Source of the DNA: Bifidobacterium rousetti
GTDB taxonomy: Bacteria; Actinomycetota; Actinomycetes; Actinomycetales; Bifidobacteriaceae
Direction of reading: 5' to 3'
Assembly (NCBI RefSeq): GCF_008698235.1
Contig: NZ_PEBH01000001.1
Location: 411,617-475,616, forward strand
DNA length: 64,000 nucleotides
The notes beneath the pieces were generated by a model. That model was not told the origin of the DNA, ran no database searches, and saw only the letters and a list, made by a program, of their open reading frames with translations. The position numbers and the translations under genes are program-made. This document shows positions 26,754-36,832 of this stretch, one piece after another; position 1 is the stretch's first letter, and each line of letters opens with the position of its first letter.

Positions 26754-27974
26754 ATGGCCAAAATCAAGGTCGAAGGCAAGGTCGTCGAGCTCGACGGCGA
26801 CGAAATGACCCGCGTCATCTGGAAGGACATCAAGGACCGTCTGATCCTGCCCTACCTCGACGTGGATCTCGACTACTACGATCTGGGCATCGAGAACCGC
26901 GACGCCACGGACGACCAGGTCACCATCGACGCGGCCAACGCGATCAAGCGCGAGCACGTGGGCGTCAAGTGCGCGACCATCACCCCCGACGAGGCCCGCG
27001 TCAAGGAGTTCGGCCTCAAGAAGATGTGGAAGTCCCCCAACGGCACGATCCGCAACATCCTCGGCGGCACGATCTTCCGCGAGCCGATCGTGATGAGCAA
27101 CGTGCCGCGCCTCGTGCCCGGCTGGACCAAGCCGATCGTCGTGGCCCGCCACGCCTTCGGCGACCAGTACAAGGCCACCGACTTCAAGGTGCCTGGCGCC
27201 GGCCGTCTCACCGTCACGTTCACCCCGTCGGACGGCTCCGAGCCGATCGAGCACGTCGTCTACGACTACGGCGCCGACGGCGGCGTGGCCCAGGTGCAGT
27301 ACAACGTCAACGACTCGATCCGCGGCTTCGCGCGCGCCTGCTTCAACTACGGGCTCATGCGCCACTACCCGGTGTACCTGTCCACCAAGAACACGATCCT
27401 CAAGGCGTACGACGGCCAGTTCAAGGACATCTTCGCCGAGGTGTTCGAGACCGAGTACAAGGAGCGCTTCGAGGCCGAGGGCCTGACCTACGAGCACCGC
27501 CTCATCGACGACATGGTCGCCAGCTCCCTCAAGTGGCACGGCGGCTACATCTGGGCGTGCAAGAACTACGACGGCGACGTGCAGTCCGACTCCGTGGCGC
27601 AGGGCTTCGGCTCGCTGGGCCTCATGACCTCCGTGCTCATGACCCCCGACGGCCAGACCGTCGAGGCCGAGGCGGCCCACGGCACCGTGACCCGCCACTA
27701 CCGCCGCTGGCTCAAGGGCGAGAAGACCTCCACCAACCCGATCGCCTCGATCTTCGCGTGGACCGGCGGCCTCAAGCACCGCGCGGACCTCGACAACACC
27801 CCCGAGGTCCGCCACTTCGCCGAGACGCTGGAGAAGGTCATCGTCGACACCGTCGAGGGCGGCCAGATGACCAAGGACCTCGCCATGCTCATCGGCCCCG
27901 ACCAGCCGTGGCTCGACACCGAAGGGTTCATGAGCGCCCTCGACGAGAACCTCGCCAAGGCGCTCGCCGAGTAG
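26754..27974 (+). CDS. icd: NADP-dependent isocitrate dehydrogenase
   Basis: 406 residues, dimeric eukaryotic-like (type II) IDH converting isocitrate to 2-oxoglutarate, which supplies glutamate in the incomplete bifidobacterial TCA pathway. [18 protein letters not shown] is the characteristic start; [20 protein letters not shown] contains the substrate-binding Ser/Asn/Arg residues, followed by [31 protein letters not shown] with metal-binding aspartates, and the coenzyme loop [12 protein letters not shown]. The start at 26754 has tcaggaggaagc directly upstream; an in-frame ATG at 26715 has no ribosome site. It is monocistronic with a hairpin at 28011-28077. Confidence 0.97.
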   Translation: MAKIKVEGKVVELDGDEMTRVIWKDIKDRLILPYLDVDLDYYDLGIENRDATDDQVTIDAANAIKREHVGVKCATITPDEARVKEFGLKKMWKSPNGTIRNILGGTIFREPIVMSNVPRLVPGWTKPIVVARHAFGDQYKATDFKVPGAGRLTVTFTPSDGSEPIEHVVYDYGADGGVAQVQYNVNDSIRGFARACFNYGLMRHYPVYLSTKNTILKAYDGQFKDIFAEVFETEYKERFEAEGLTYEHRLIDDMVASSLKWHGGYIWACKNYDGDVQSDSVAQGFGSLGLMTSVLMTPDGQTVEAEAAHGTVTRHYRRWLKGEKTSTNPIASIFAWTGGLKHRADLDNTPEVRHFAETLEKVIVDTVEGGQMTKDLAMLIGPDQPWLDTEGFMSALDENLAKALAE

Positions 27975-28010
27975 CGGCCGGCTCCCGCCTTCGCGCGTCC
28001 GCGCGCATCG

Positions 28011-28077
28011 TGACGAAACCCGCATGTCCCCGCACGGACCGGAACGTCCGCCCGCCGGGGCTGTGCGGGTTTCGTCA
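28011..28077 (+). terminator. 14-bp stem downstream of icd
   Basis: tgacgaaacccgca (28011-28024) is an exact complement of tgcgggtttcgtca (28064-28077). The 39-nt interior is GC-rich and can fold further (cggacc, ggaacgtccg). It lies 37 bp after the icd stop. Confidence 0.65.
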
Positions 28078-28152
28078 TGGATGGTCGCCCTGCGCCGGAA
28101 GGGCTACTACAATCGGTGTCGATCGTTCGTCGACTGAAAGGATCCCCACCCC

Positions 28153-29964
28153 ATGGCCACAAGCCGAAGCCCCATCGCAGTACGACTGATCGCCATGGTG
28201 GCGGGCCTTTCGCTGCTGCTCGCCTCCGGCGCCTGCTCGACGAAGACCGACGGCGACGTGGACGTGAATGGCGCGAACACGACCATCACCACGTCGAAGA
28301 CCGCCGGGGGCGCCGTGGCCATCTTCACCCCGTCCGACGGCATCACCATCTCCCAGCGCACCCCATTGAACAAGTGGGCGAAGCTCACGCCCGAGATCGT
28401 CGACGGACTCGTCGAGCAGGGCGTCGCGAAGGGCATGATCGACCGGACCACCTCCGACGGCATCGACGCGCAGAGCCGCGCCGTGCAGGACTGGGTCGTC
28501 GACCATATGACGCAGTCCGACGACGCCGACGGGTCCGTCGCCCCCGCACGCACCACGCTGATCGTCGCGCCGGCGCTCTCCCCCGACTCCTCCACCCGCC
28601 AGTACGGCGACTACGTCACGCAGCCCGACGGTTCGGGCGATGACGAGGCGGCCGATGACGGCTCGTCCAGCTCGTCCGGCTCATCCGAGGCATCCGGTTC
28701 GTCCGGCTCCTCGTCCGATTCCTCGGACGACTCCGATCAGGCCGGCTACGACAGGCTCTCCTCGGCGCTGAAGCTCGCCAAGGACGCGGGCATGCATGTG
28801 GTGCTGCTCGCCAACGGCGTCGACGGGTTCACGCCGGACACGTTCGTCCGGTTCTCCACGCCCGAGGAGATCGGACGTCTCCAGGCGACCAAGCTCGTCA
28901 CCAAGCTCGATCTGGCCAAGGCCAGCAAGGACAACCCCAAGGCGATCGAGGTGCTCATCCCCTACTCCCCCGATTCGACGGGCGACGGCGCTTCCGGCGC
29001 AGACGCCGCCACCAACAACGCCGACGGCGGGGACGCCTCCACGTCCGACGGCTCGTCCGCAAACTCGTCCGACGGCTCGTCCGACGGCACCGCATCGGAC
29101 GGTTCGGGCGAGTCGACCGACACCTCGCAGAGCGCGCAGGACACGCAGGACGACGCGTTCGCCCGCGAGGCGTTCGCCGGCATGTGGAAGGTGCTGCAAC
29201 CGTACTTCAACCAGGGCAAGGCGTACAGCCCCTCCGGGCTGCTCACCAAATCCACCACGGACGACGACTGGCGTGACGTGACGGTCCCCGACTCGGACGA
29301 GAAGGACATCGCCGCGGAACTGGACTCCCGATTGGCCGGCAAGAACAGCAAGACCGGCAGGAACGGCGACAAGGACGACGGCTCATCCTCCCCGACGCGC
29401 ATCGACGGCATCATCGCGATGAACGACTACGTCGCGTCCGTCGTCATCGACGAGCTCAAGACGCTGGGATACACCGGCTCCGCGGCGGACATCAACCCCT
29501 CGATCACGATCCTGGGCATCGTCGGCAACATCACCGGCAAGAAGGATCTGCAGCGCGGGGCCGTCCCCGATCCGGCGAAGGCCCCCGACTCGGACGGCTC
29601 CACGGGTTCCGGCGATGACAGCTCTCAGGACGCGGACGACGACGAGAACTCCCGCTGGCCGATCGTCACCGGATTCGGCGGCTACGTGGACACGATGCCG
29701 CAGGTCGTCAACGGCAAGCAGTGGATGACCGGATTGGAGAACCGCAAGGCGATCGCCGCGGACATCGCCGAGGTGACCGCGCGGCTCAACCGCAACCAGA
29801 GCGTCTCCGGCCTCAAATACGTCTCGAAGCAGACGGTGCCCGGCTCCACGTCGAAGCACAAGGTCGACACCGTCACCGAGGAGCCGCTGTCGGTGAGCGC
29901 CTACAACCTCAAGACGGCGCTCATCGACCCCGGATACATCTCGATGGCCGACGCCGGCCTGTGA
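28153..29964 (+). CDS. Lipoprotein with a periplasmic-binding-protein-like fold and Ser/Asp-rich insertions
   Basis: 603 residues. The signal peptide ends in the lipobox LASGAC (Cys28), so it is a surface lipoprotein. The remaining sequence fits a sugar-binding-protein-like fold: VAIFTPSDGITISQRT, GYDRLSSALKLAKDAGMHVV, a middle part with IDGIIAMNDYVASVVIDELK (the 'promoter-like' binding-protein motif) and TGFGGYVDTMPQVVNGKQWM near the C-terminus. Three low-complexity insertions interrupt it: 28624-28743, 28975-29155 and 29587-29652, made of Ser, Asp, Gly, Thr and Ala. No permease or ATPase genes adjoin. The ligand is unknown, and a scaffold or sensor role is possible. The start is supported by gaaaggatcccc. 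Confidence 0.75.
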   Translation: MATSRSPIAVRLIAMVAGLSLLLASGACSTKTDGDVDVNGANTTITTSKTAGGAVAIFTPSDGITISQRTPLNKWAKLTPEIVDGLVEQGVAKGMIDRTTSDGIDAQSRAVQDWVVDHMTQSDDADGSVAPARTTLIVAPALSPDSSTRQYGDYVTQPDGSGDDEAADDGSSSSSGSSEASGSSGSSSDSSDDSDQAGYDRLSSALKLAKDAGMHVVLLANGVDGFTPDTFVRFSTPEEIGRLQATKLVTKLDLAKASKDNPKAIEVLIPYSPDSTGDGASGADAATNNADGGDASTSDGSSANSSDGSSDGTASDGSGESTDTSQSAQDTQDDAFAREAFAGMWKVLQPYFNQGKAYSPSGLLTKSTTDDDWRDVTVPDSDEKDIAAELDSRLAGKNSKTGRNGDKDDGSSSPTRIDGIIAMNDYVASVVIDELKTLGYTGSAADINPSITILGIVGNITGKKDLQRGAVPDPAKAPDSDGSTGSGDDSSQDADDDENSRWPIVTGFGGYVDTMPQVVNGKQWMTGLENRKAIAADIAEVTARLNRNQSVSGLKYVSKQTVPGSTSKHKVDTVTEEPLSVSAYNLKTALIDPGYISMADAGL

Positions 29965-29974
29965 CGGCGGCGCC

Positions 29975-30002
29975 GGCCATCGGCCATCGGCCATCGGCCG
30001 GA
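29975..30002. repeat. Short tandem repeat (gccatcg x3) between two genes
   Basis: Three head-to-tail copies of gccatcg lie between ccgg flanks in the 62-bp convergent gap between the lipoprotein and era. The outer ccggcc/ggccgg bases can pair, giving a weak hairpin. Slippage may vary copy number; no coding effect. Confidence 0.5.
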
Positions 30003-30026
30003 GAACGGACGAACCGGTCGAGGGGA

Positions 30027-31028
30027 TCAGAAGCCGAGGCGTTCGAGCTTCTTCGGATCGGACTGCCAGCCCTTGGCGACCTTGACATGCAGGTCGAGCC
30101 GGGACTTGCATCCGACGATGCGGTTGACCGGCGTGCGCAGCTTCTTCTTGACCGCGGTCAGATGCGCGGCGCCGCGTCCGATGATGATGGGCTTCTGCGA
30201 GTCGCGCTCCACGTAGATCGAGACGTGCACCTCGGCCTTGCCGTCGTAGGATTCGCCCGTCTCGTTGTCCTGCGGGTAGTCGATCGAGTCGACGACCACG
30301 GCGAGTGAGTGCGGCAGCTCGTCGTCCAGCTGCTCCAGGAACGCGCCGCGGATGAGCTCGGCGATGGTCTCCTCGGGCCGCTCCTCGCTGATCTGGTCGG
30401 CCGGGTACATCTGCGGGCCTTCGGGCATGTGCTCGATGAGGACCTTCCTGACCTCGTCGAGGTTGTCGTGTTCGAGGGCGCTCACCGGCACGATGTCCGC
30501 GAAGTCGGCGAACTCGTTGATCTCGATGAGTTTGGCGACCAGCTGCTCGCGCGTGAGCTCGTCGATCTTGGTGACGATCGCGACCAGCGGGATCCTCCAC
30601 GAGAACGTGCCGTCGTCCTTCTTGACGGCGAAGTCGGAGCGCAGGCGGGACAGGATGCGCTTGTCGCCGGGGCCGATCTCCTGATCGGCGGGCAGGAGGA
30701 ACGCCACCTCGTCCACGTCGGACAGGCTCTCGTCGACGATGTCGTTGAGACGCTGGCCCAGCAGCGTGCGGGGCCGGTGGATGCCGGGGGTGTCGACGAG
30801 CACGAGCTGCGCGTTGTCGGTGGTGAGGATGCCGCGGATGGCCTTTCGCGTGGTCTCCGGACGGGAGGACGCGATGGCGATCTGCGTGCCGATCAGCGCG
30901 TTGATCAGGGTGGATTTGCCCACGTTCGGGCGTCCGACCACCGCGACGAAGCCTGAACGGTACGGCTGCGCCCCGTTCGTCCCGTCCTGCGTGTTCGGCG
31001 CCTCTGCCCTGTCTGCCGTTTCGGTCAT
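30027..31028 (-). CDS. era: GTPase Era
   Basis: 333 residues. Binds 16S rRNA near its 3' end during 30S assembly. G1 is GRPNVGKSTLINAL, G2 lies in ETTRKAIRG, G3 is VDTPGIHRP and G4 is TKIDEL; the C-terminal KH domain includes the conserved Era segment KPIIIGRGAAHLTAVKKK. A Pro/Asn/Thr-rich N-terminal tail of about 25 residues is present. The start at 31028 has gaggagtgac before it and lies 1 bp after the stop of the CorC-like gene, so the two are coupled; in-frame upstream ATGs fall inside that gene. Confidence 0.97.
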   Translation of the reverse strand: MTETADRAEAPNTQDGTNGAQPYRSGFVAVVGRPNVGKSTLINALIGTQIAIASSRPETTRKAIRGILTTDNAQLVLVDTPGIHRPRTLLGQRLNDIVDESLSDVDEVAFLLPADQEIGPGDKRILSRLRSDFAVKKDDGTFSWRIPLVAIVTKIDELTREQLVAKLIEINEFADFADIVPVSALEHDNLDEVRKVLIEHMPEGPQMYPADQISEERPEETIAELIRGAFLEQLDDELPHSLAVVVDSIDYPQDNETGESYDGKAEVHVSIYVERDSQKPIIIGRGAAHLTAVKKKLRTPVNRIVGCKSRLDLHVKVAKGWQSDPKKLERLGF

Positions 31029-31029
31029 G

Positions 31030-32475
31030 TCACTCCTCATGGTTGTCATGGCGGCCCTCGTGCGTGCCGCGCGTCGTGTTCCTGTCGTCTTCCGCGGCCT
31101 TCTCGTCGCCGCCTTCGGACCTGTCATCTTCCTCGTGCCCCTCGACGTGGGCGGGTTCGACGACGATGGTGGACACCTTCTTGCGTCGTCCGGCGGAGTC
31201 GACCGCCGTGAGCTTCAGGCCGCGGGTCACGGCCGAGGCGCCGACGATCGGCACACGGCCGATGAGCTTGGTCAGCAGGCCGTAGACGGTGTCGACGTCG
31301 TCCTCGTCGATGTCGATCTCGAAGAGCTCCTCGAGGTCCGCGATCGGCGTGCGCGCCGGCATGCGCCACTTCTTCTCGCCGATTTGCTCGGGCTCCTCGC
31401 GCTGCGTGCGGTCGTGCTCGTCCTCGAGCTCGCCGACGATCTGCTCGATGGTGTCCTCGATGGTGACGAGGCCCGCGATGCCGCCGTATTCGTCGACGAC
31501 GACCGCGACATGCTGGCGGGAGCGCTGCATCTGGTGGAACAGGTCGTCCACCGGCTTGGATTCGGGCACGAGCATCGGGTCGCGCACGATCGAGGAGACC
31601 TCGCGCCCCATCGCGGCCGGGTTGAACGCGGTGGCCCTGACCGCGTCCTTGAGGTACGCGACGCCGATCAGGTCGTCGACGTCCTCGCCGATGACCGGCA
31701 CGCGGGAGAAGCCGGAACGGGAGCACAGCTTGAGCATGTCCTCGAGCGTCGCGTCCTTCTCGATGCAGATCATGTCGGTCCTGGGGACCATGATCTCGCG
31801 GGTCAGCGTGTCGGAGAGTGTGAGCACGTTGCGCAGCATTTCGGAGACCTCGGGGTCGAAGTCGTTGGATTCGACGAGGCGGTCGATGGTGGCGCGGCCC
31901 TGCTCCTGCTGGACCTTCTCGAGCTCCTCGTCGTCGGAGAGGTTCTGGGAGCGCCTGCGCCCGTCGTGCGCGGCGCCGATGCTGGTGAACGGGGTGAGCC
32001 CGTTCGCGATCGAGACGAGACGGGAATGCTTGATCATGATGTCGGCGGGCTTGATCGCGCCAGTCTCGCGCGGACGCACCAGCACGCTCACCACGCCGAC
32101 GACGATCGCGACGACCAGTCCGATGAGGATCTGCAGCCAGACCATCGCGCCCCATATCGAGGCGACGATGGCGACGAGCACGCCGACGAGCACGTTGCAG
32201 GTGACGCGGAAGAACGCGCATGCGCCGGCGGCGGCGTAGCGGTTCGCGATGAGGCGCTGCACGCGGTGGATGCGGGTGATCCGCTTCATCTTCGACAGCT
32301 GCGTGAGCTCGGTGTCGGTCTGCGCCTCGAGGATGAGGTTGTTCAGGCTCGCCCTGGTGACCCGCCCCACCGCGCCTTCGGCCGCCGCCAGCGACAGCGA
32401 CAGCCAGACCAGCAGCGCCGCGATGACGAGCAGCGCGGCGGTCACGGTGATCATGGTCGATTGGGAATACTCCAT
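31030..32475 (-). CDS. CNNM/CorC-HlyC family CBS-domain membrane protein
   Basis: 481 residues. An N-terminal membrane domain (DUF21/CNNM type) has three to four hydrophobic stretches to about residue 130. A CBS pair follows: [39 protein letters not shown], then [23 protein letters not shown]-terminal CorC/HlyC domain includes [18 protein letters not shown]. Homologues are linked to magnesium or cobalt efflux; the old 'hemolysin' name is not meaningful here. The last 35 residues are an acidic and His-rich tail. It lies between ybeY and era, the usual conserved context for this family, with an end-to-start spacing of 1 bp to era. Confidence 0.9.
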   Translation of the reverse strand: MEYSQSTMITVTAALLVIAALLVWLSLSLAAAEGAVGRVTRASLNNLILEAQTDTELTQLSKMKRITRIHRVQRLIANRYAAAGACAFFRVTCNVLVGVLVAIVASIWGAMVWLQILIGLVVAIVVGVVSVLVRPRETGAIKPADIMIKHSRLVSIANGLTPFTSIGAAHDGRRRSQNLSDDEELEKVQQEQGRATIDRLVESNDFDPEVSEMLRNVLTLSDTLTREIMVPRTDMICIEKDATLEDMLKLCSRSGFSRVPVIGEDVDDLIGVAYLKDAVRATAFNPAAMGREVSSIVRDPMLVPESKPVDDLFHQMQRSRQHVAVVVDEYGGIAGLVTIEDTIEQIVGELEDEHDRTQREEPEQIGEKKWRMPARTPIADLEELFEIDIDEDDVDTVYGLLTKLIGRVPIVGASAVTRGLKLTAVDSAGRRKKVSTIVVEPAHVEGHEEDDRSEGGDEKAAEDDRNTTRGTHEGRHDNHEE

Positions 32476-32571
32476 CGTCGTCTAGTTCTTCCTTGTGTGA
32501 GTGCTCGTGTTGGTGTGACTTGGCTTGCCCCGCGTGCGCCCGGATCTCCCTGGGCCGCGCGGGTCGGCCGC

Positions 32572-33117
32572 TCAGTGCGTGATCTCGCGGCCGGCGCCGT
32601 GTTCGGCGTCGTAGGCCGCCAGCGCGTCCGGGCTGCCGGCGGGCAGTTCGACCGGGCCGCCCAGATCGTGGCGCAGGGCGATGAAGGTGAGCAGCAGCTG
32701 GCGCTGCAGGCCGAACATCTGCCGCTCCTGCTCCGGGTTGACGTGATCGTAGCCGAGCAGGTGCAGGATGCCGTGGATGGTCAGGAGCATCATCTCCTGC
32801 AGCACCCCGTGCCCGGCCGCGGCGGCCTGCTGGGCGGCGACCCACGGGCAGATCACGATGTCGCCCAGCACGCCCTCCATGAGGGTCTTGCCGTCGCCGG
32901 GGCGCAGCTCGTCCATCGGGAAGCTCATCACGTCGGTGGGCCCCTCGAGGTTCATCCAATGCTCGTGCATCTCGGCGATCGGCTCGGGGTCGACGAACAG
33001 GATGGTCAGGTCGGACTGGGTGCTCACGCGCATCTGGTCGAGCACCCAGACGCCCAGATCGGAGAACAGCTTGGGTTCGATCGTCCATACGGTCTCGTTG
33101 GACACGTCAACGCTCAT
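32572..33117 (-). CDS. ybeY: Endoribonuclease YbeY
   Basis: 181-residue single-strand-specific metal endoribonuclease for 16S rRNA 3' maturation and ribosome quality control. The zinc site [11 protein letters not shown] (HGxxHLxGYDH) is intact, and the preceding conserved [12 protein letters not shown] and GDIVIC are present. The C-terminal 40 residues extend beyond the usual core. Its first 11 bp overlap the phoH 3' end, so translation is coupled. It fits the phoH-ybeY-corC-era rRNA maturation run. Confidence 0.96.
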   Translation of the reverse strand: MSVDVSNETVWTIEPKLFSDLGVWVLDQMRVSTQSDLTILFVDPEPIAEMHEHWMNLEGPTDVMSFPMDELRPGDGKTLMEGVLGDIVICPWVAAQQAAAAGHGVLQEMMLLTIHGILHLLGYDHVNPEQERQMFGLQRQLLLTFIALRHDLGGPVELPAGSPDALAAYDAEHGAGREITH

Positions 33118-34291
33118 CGCTCTGGCTTTCCTTTCGTTCTTCTCGTCGTTCCTCGCGCTCCGGCCCGGCTTCCCGGCCGTCGTCGTGCGTGTCGGCGTCG
33201 CGCCGGCGGGCGCGGGAGATGCGGCGGTGGTCGCCCTCGATCGCCTCGTGGCTGTTGTACGCCTCGACGATCAGGCCGACCAGACGGTGCCTGACCACGT
33301 CCTCGGCCTGCAGATGCACGAAGGCGATGTCCTTGATGCCGCCGAGGATGCGTTCGATGGTCGCCAGTCCCGAGCGAGGGACCGTCAGGTCGACCTGCGT
33401 GATGTCGCCGGTGATGACCATCTTCGTGTTGAAGCCCAGACGTGTCAGGAACATCTTCATCTGCTGCTCGGTGGTGTTCTGCGCCTCGTCGAGGATGACG
33501 TACGCGTCGTTGAGGGTGCGGCCTCGCATGTAGGCGAGGGGCGCCACCTCGATGGTGTTGTCGTCCATGAGACGCCTGAGCTGGTCGGCGCCGAGCATGT
33601 CGCCCAAGGCGTCGTAGAGGGGCCTGAGGTACGGGTCGACCTTGTCGTTGAGCGTGCCGGGCAGGAAGCCCAGGCTCTCGCCCGCCTCGACGGCCGGGCG
33701 GGTGAGGATGATGCGCCGCACCTGCCTGTCCTGGAAGGCCCTGACGGCCTTGGCCACCGCGAGGTAGGTCTTGCCGGTGCCGGCCGGCCCGATGCCGAAC
33801 GTGATGGTGTGCGATTCGATCGCGGCCACGTAGGCGGCCTGGCCGGGGGTCTTGGCGCGCACCGGGTTGCCGGCGGCGTAGGTGATGACCCCGGGCACGG
33901 TCGGCCTGCGGCGGTCCTTGTCGGCTCCGCCGCGCTGGGGCATGGACGCCTCCATGCGCTGCAGCGCCTCGACGGTGCGCCCGTGGCCGGGATGCGTGAC
34001 GCGGGTGCGGTTGTCGAGCACGTCCTGGTCGATCATCCTGCGCACGGTGTCCGCATCCATCGGCGCGGTGTGCGCCGCCTCGATGATCGTGTTGACGAGG
34101 TCCTCGGCCTTCGCCGCGTCGGCCTCGGTCTGCTTGGACCTGGAGACGATGGCCACGCGGTTGCCCCGCACGAGGATCGTCAGTTCGGGGAACGCGCGCT
34201 CCACTTCGCGGATCACCTCGTCGACGGGGCCGAGCACCGCGACGGGGTCGAGTTGGGTGGGGATGGTGATGGTTCGCGTTGTCGTCGCCAC
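33107..34291 (-). CDS. phoH: PhoH family ATPase
   Basis: 394 residues. Cytosolic P-loop ATPase with a proposed role in RNA metabolism. Walker A is [11 protein letters not shown] and Walker [10 protein letters not shown]; the family's [17 protein letters not shown] and [12 protein letters not shown] are intact. An N-terminal domain of about 140 residues (KH-like in the family) precedes the ATPase core. The last 45 residues are Arg/Glu/Asp-rich and overlap the ybeY start. It is the first member of the phoH-ybeY pair and starts 13 bp after the HIT gene. Confidence 0.95.
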   Translation of the reverse strand: MATTTRTITIPTQLDPVAVLGPVDEVIREVERAFPELTILVRGNRVAIVSRSKQTEADAAKAEDLVNTIIEAAHTAPMDADTVRRMIDQDVLDNRTRVTHPGHGRTVEALQRMEASMPQRGGADKDRRRPTVPGVITYAAGNPVRAKTPGQAAYVAAIESHTITFGIGPAGTGKTYLAVAKAVRAFQDRQVRRIILTRPAVEAGESLGFLPGTLNDKVDPYLRPLYDALGDMLGADQLRRLMDDNTIEVAPLAYMRGRTLNDAYVILDEAQNTTEQQMKMFLTRLGFNTKMVITGDITQVDLTVPRSGLATIERILGGIKDIAFVHLQAEDVVRHRLVGLIVEAYNSHEAIEGDHRRISRARRRDADTHDDGREAGPEREERREERKESQSDER

Positions 34292-34304
34292 GGAACCCCT
34301 GTCC

Positions 34305-34643
34305 CTACTCGTCCAGCACTTCGCCGGTGAGCACGTGGGCGTGCACGTGGAAGACGGTCTGTCCGGCGTCGAGGCCGGTGTTGAACACGAGGCGGAACGC
34401 GCCGTGGAATTCGCGGTCGGCGATCTCCTGGGCCACGCGGGCGATGTGCGCGAGTTCGGCAGGATCGGCCTGGGCCAGTTCGGCGACGTTCGCGTAGTGC
34501 TTCTTCGGCACGATCAGCACATGCACCTTGGCCTTGGGGTTGATGTCCTTGAAGGCGTAGGTGGTGTCGTCCTCATACACCTTGGTGCTGGGGATCTGCC
34601 CCGCGATGATCTTGCAGAACAGGCAGTCATCGGCTTCGCTCAT
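34305..34643 (-). CDS. Histidine triad (HIT) nucleotide-binding protein
   Basis: 112 residues, Hint branch. [19 protein letters not shown] opens the fold and the catalytic histidine triad is HVHAHV near residue 100. The enzyme hydrolyses purine nucleoside phosphoramidates or aminoacyl-AMP. The ATG at 34643 has aaggagcgttattg before it with 8-nt spacing; a TTG directly upstream is a less likely start. It lies between rsmE and phoH. Confidence 0.95.
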   Translation of the reverse strand: MSEADDCLFCKIIAGQIPSTKVYEDDTTYAFKDINPKAKVHVLIVPKKHYANVAELAQADPAELAHIARVAQEIADREFHGAFRLVFNTGLDAGQTVFHVHAHVLTGEVLDE

Positions 34644-34705
34644 CAATAACGCTCCTTGCTCGATGTGTTGTTCGATTGGTGGTTTCCTCGCCTCAGCTTA
34701 GCGCG

Positions 34706-35503
34706 TCAGGCGTACCGTCCGAGCGCCCGGCTCAGCAGCGAAAGCGCCACCGGCCCGGCCGTCGAGGCGCGCAGTATGTTGCGGCCGAGCACGACGCTGT
34801 GGGCGCCCGCCTCGACGAACCGGGCCACCTCGTCCTCGCTGATGCCGCCCTCGGGTCCGACGACGACGTACACGGTGCGGGGGCGGCCGTCGTCGAGGCA
34901 CCGCTCCGAAAGCGTATGGACGAGCGATTCGACGGAGTCCCAGGTATCGGTGGCGTCCTGATGCAGGACGATGACCAGATCGCCGTGCACGTTGGCGCGC
35001 AGGCACAGCGAGACGATCCCCTTCGACGAGACGCACTCGCCCAGTTTCGGCCGCCACGAGCGACGAGACTGCTCAGTGGCCGCGTCGACGACCGCGCTCC
35101 ACTTGCGGTCGGTGCGTCCCGCCTTCCATTTGGCGATCGAACGGTCGGCCTGCCACGGGATCACCTCGTCGACGCCGATCTGCGTGGCGTCGTCGACCGC
35201 CTGCTCGTCGTGCCCCGTCTTGGCCAGCGCCTGGATCAGCGCCAGACGGGTGACCGGCTCAGGCTCGCGCACGAACGACTCCACCTCGGCGAGTCCGGAC
35301 TCGGGGTCGGCCAGACGGGCCGTGATGCGCAGCCCGAGGCCGTCGGAGAGCTGGAGCCCGTCCCCAGCCTTGAGCCTCATCGCCTGTATCGCGTGGCGTC
35401 GGACCGACGGCGGCAGGGTGATCTTCCACCCCGTGTTGAACTCGTCGGAGTTGACGGGTACGTCGTCACGGTCGGGATCAAGCAGGAACAAAGCATTCGT
35501 CAT
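34706..35503 (-). CDS. rsmE: 16S rRNA (uracil-1498-N3)-methyltransferase
   Basis: 265 residues, SPOUT-class enzyme methylating U1498 of 16S rRNA. The N-terminal PUA-like domain is followed by the knotted SAM-binding fold with ALAKTGHDEQAVDDATQIGV, EQSRRSWRP, VVVGPEGGISEDEV and the end VVLGRNILRASTAGPVAL, all highly conserved. The ATG at 35503 follows ttggaggc. It is divergent from tRNA-Leu. Confidence 0.95.
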   Translation of the reverse strand: MTNALFLLDPDRDDVPVNSDEFNTGWKITLPPSVRRHAIQAMRLKAGDGLQLSDGLGLRITARLADPESGLAEVESFVREPEPVTRLALIQALAKTGHDEQAVDDATQIGVDEVIPWQADRSIAKWKAGRTDRKWSAVVDAATEQSRRSWRPKLGECVSSKGIVSLCLRANVHGDLVIVLHQDATDTWDSVESLVHTLSERCLDDGRPRTVYVVVGPEGGISEDEVARFVEAGAHSVVLGRNILRASTAGPVALSLLSRALGRYA

Positions 35504-35585
35504 GCCTCCAAGGCTAGCAAACGCCCGTCGCCGCAGGCGCGACTACAGGCACGACGGGCGCGGCACGTTGGCGACACGCCGTGGA

Positions 35586-35613
35586 TTGCGCGTCCGACGA
35601 TCGATGATAGAGT
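35586..35613 (+). promoter_or_regulatory. Candidate tRNA-Leu promoter
   Basis: TTGCGC (35586-35591) and TAGAGT (35608-35613) are separated by 16 bp and lie 28 bp before the tRNA. Both hexamers are partial matches to sigma-70-type consensus, so this is a weak call. Confidence 0.35.
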
Positions 35614-35641
35614 ATTCACTCGTTGCCACGCAGCGACACCT

Positions 35642-35732
35642 GCCCGGGTGGCGGAATGGTAGACGCGCTAGCTTGAGGTGCTAGTGCCTATTTTTAACGG
35701 GCGTACGGGTTCAAGTCCCGTCTCGGGCACCA
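35642..35732 (+). tRNA. tRNA-Leu, anticodon GAG
   Basis: The acceptor stem gcccggg pairs with ctcgggc (one G-U), followed by the discriminator A at 35729 and an encoded CCA at 35730-35732. The anticodon stem ctagc/gctag encloses ttgaggt, anticodon GAG. A long variable arm (tgcctatttttaacgggcg) identifies a class II tRNA. The T arm is cgggttcaagtcccg. It reads Leu codons CUC and CUU. A terminator follows at 35739-35762. Confidence 0.97.
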
Positions 35733-35738
35733 TAGATA

Positions 35739-35762
35739 AACCCCTTGGAAACAAGGGGTTTT
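35739..35762 (+). terminator. Rho-independent terminator after tRNA-Leu
   Basis: aaccccttg (35739-35747), loop gaaa, caaggggtt (35752-35760), then a T-rich run ttcttgt. One of the few textbook terminators in the window. Confidence 0.85.
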
Positions 35763-35822
35763 CTTGTATCTGAAGCGCTTGCATCCGAAGTGAAGGAATG
35801 AGGCAGAAAGGAGCCCCTCCCC

Positions 35823-36698
35823 ATGCGTTTCGTCCATCTCGAGTCCATTGACGACGAACGCGTCTCGGCCTATGTGAACCTCACCGAGATCCAGCTGCGC
35901 AACCGTCTGGAGCCGGCCAAGGGGCTGTTCATCGCCGAATCGCCGAAGGTCATCGACCGCGCGCTGGCCGCCGGCCGCGAGCCGATCTCCCTGCTGGTCG
36001 AGGAGCAGTGGATCGAGGGCATGGGCGACGAGTTCTCCTTCATCGACGCGCACTGGGGTCCGGACGTGCCGGTCTACGTGGCCTCCCCCGACCAGCTGAA
36101 GCGGCTGACCGGATACCGGCTGCACCGGGGTGCGTTGTGCGCCATGCGCCGCTGGCCGCTGCCGTCCGTCGCCGAGGTGTGCCGCGACGCCACCCGCGTG
36201 GCGGTGCTGGAGAACATCGTCGACCACACGAACGTGGGAGCCCTGATGCGTTCGGCCGCCGCGCTCGACGTGGACGCCGTGCTGGTCACCCCCTCCTGCG
36301 GCGATCCGCTGTACCGCCGCGCCGCGCGCGTGTCGATGGGCACCGTGTTCCAGATCCCGTGGACGCGCATCGGCGGCGAGGACAGGCGCTACTGGCCGTT
36401 CAGGGGCGTCGACGAGCTCAGATCCCTCGGATTCACCACCGTGGCGATGGCCCTCGAGGACGATTCGATCAGCCTCGACGAGCTCACGCGCCGCCTCGAC
36501 AGCGCGCCGGAGGACCCTGACCACATCGACAGGCTCGCCCTGATCTTCGGCACCGAGGGCGACGGGCTGTCCCGCCACACCATCGCGCGCGCGGACCTGA
36601 CCGTCAAAATCCCGATGGCGCACGGCGTCGACTCGCTCAACGTGGCCGCCTCCAGCGCCGTCGCCTTCTACGCGACGCGCCCGCATCGGGCGGCGTGA
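35823..36698 (+). CDS. SpoU/TrmH family RNA 2'-O-methyltransferase
   Basis: 291 residues. The N-terminal substrate-binding domain (LEPAKGLFIAESPKVIDRAL) precedes a SPOUT methyltransferase domain with motif 1 VDHTNVGALMRSAAALDVDA, motif 2 LIFGTEGDGLSRHTI and motif 3 IPMAHGVDSLNVAASSAVA. These residues bind SAM and form the trefoil knot. Target RNA (23S rRNA or tRNA) cannot be told from sequence. The ATG follows aaaggagcccctccc. It lies between tRNA-Leu and glgC, with a terminator-like hairpin at 36833-36868 downstream. Confidence 0.9.
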   Translation: MRFVHLESIDDERVSAYVNLTEIQLRNRLEPAKGLFIAESPKVIDRALAAGREPISLLVEEQWIEGMGDEFSFIDAHWGPDVPVYVASPDQLKRLTGYRLHRGALCAMRRWPLPSVAEVCRDATRVAVLENIVDHTNVGALMRSAAALDVDAVLVTPSCGDPLYRRAARVSMGTVFQIPWTRIGGEDRRYWPFRGVDELRSLGFTTVAMALEDDSISLDELTRRLDSAPEDPDHIDRLALIFGTEGDGLSRHTIARADLTVKIPMAHGVDSLNVAASSAVAFYATRPHRAA

Positions 36699-36832
36699 CC
36701 AGCCCCGGACCGGCCCGCAACGTCGGCGGCAACGACTCGGTCCGACTCGGTCCGGCGCGGTCCGGCGACGTTTCGAACGTGATCCATGTGCGGACAACCT
36801 CCCGAAATGTGAGATGCGTCACTGTTGACACA

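Noticed and set aside
30027..31127. Longer Era reading starting at 31127
   Set aside because: The extra N-terminus overlaps the CorC-like gene and is Arg/Thr-rich; the start at 31028 has a ribosome site.
35694..36797. Reverse open frame ending with CPRRDLNPYAR, overlapping tRNA-Leu and the SpoU gene
   Set aside because: The ending is the well-known artefact from translating through a tRNA. The SpoU methyltransferase frame is clearly the real one.
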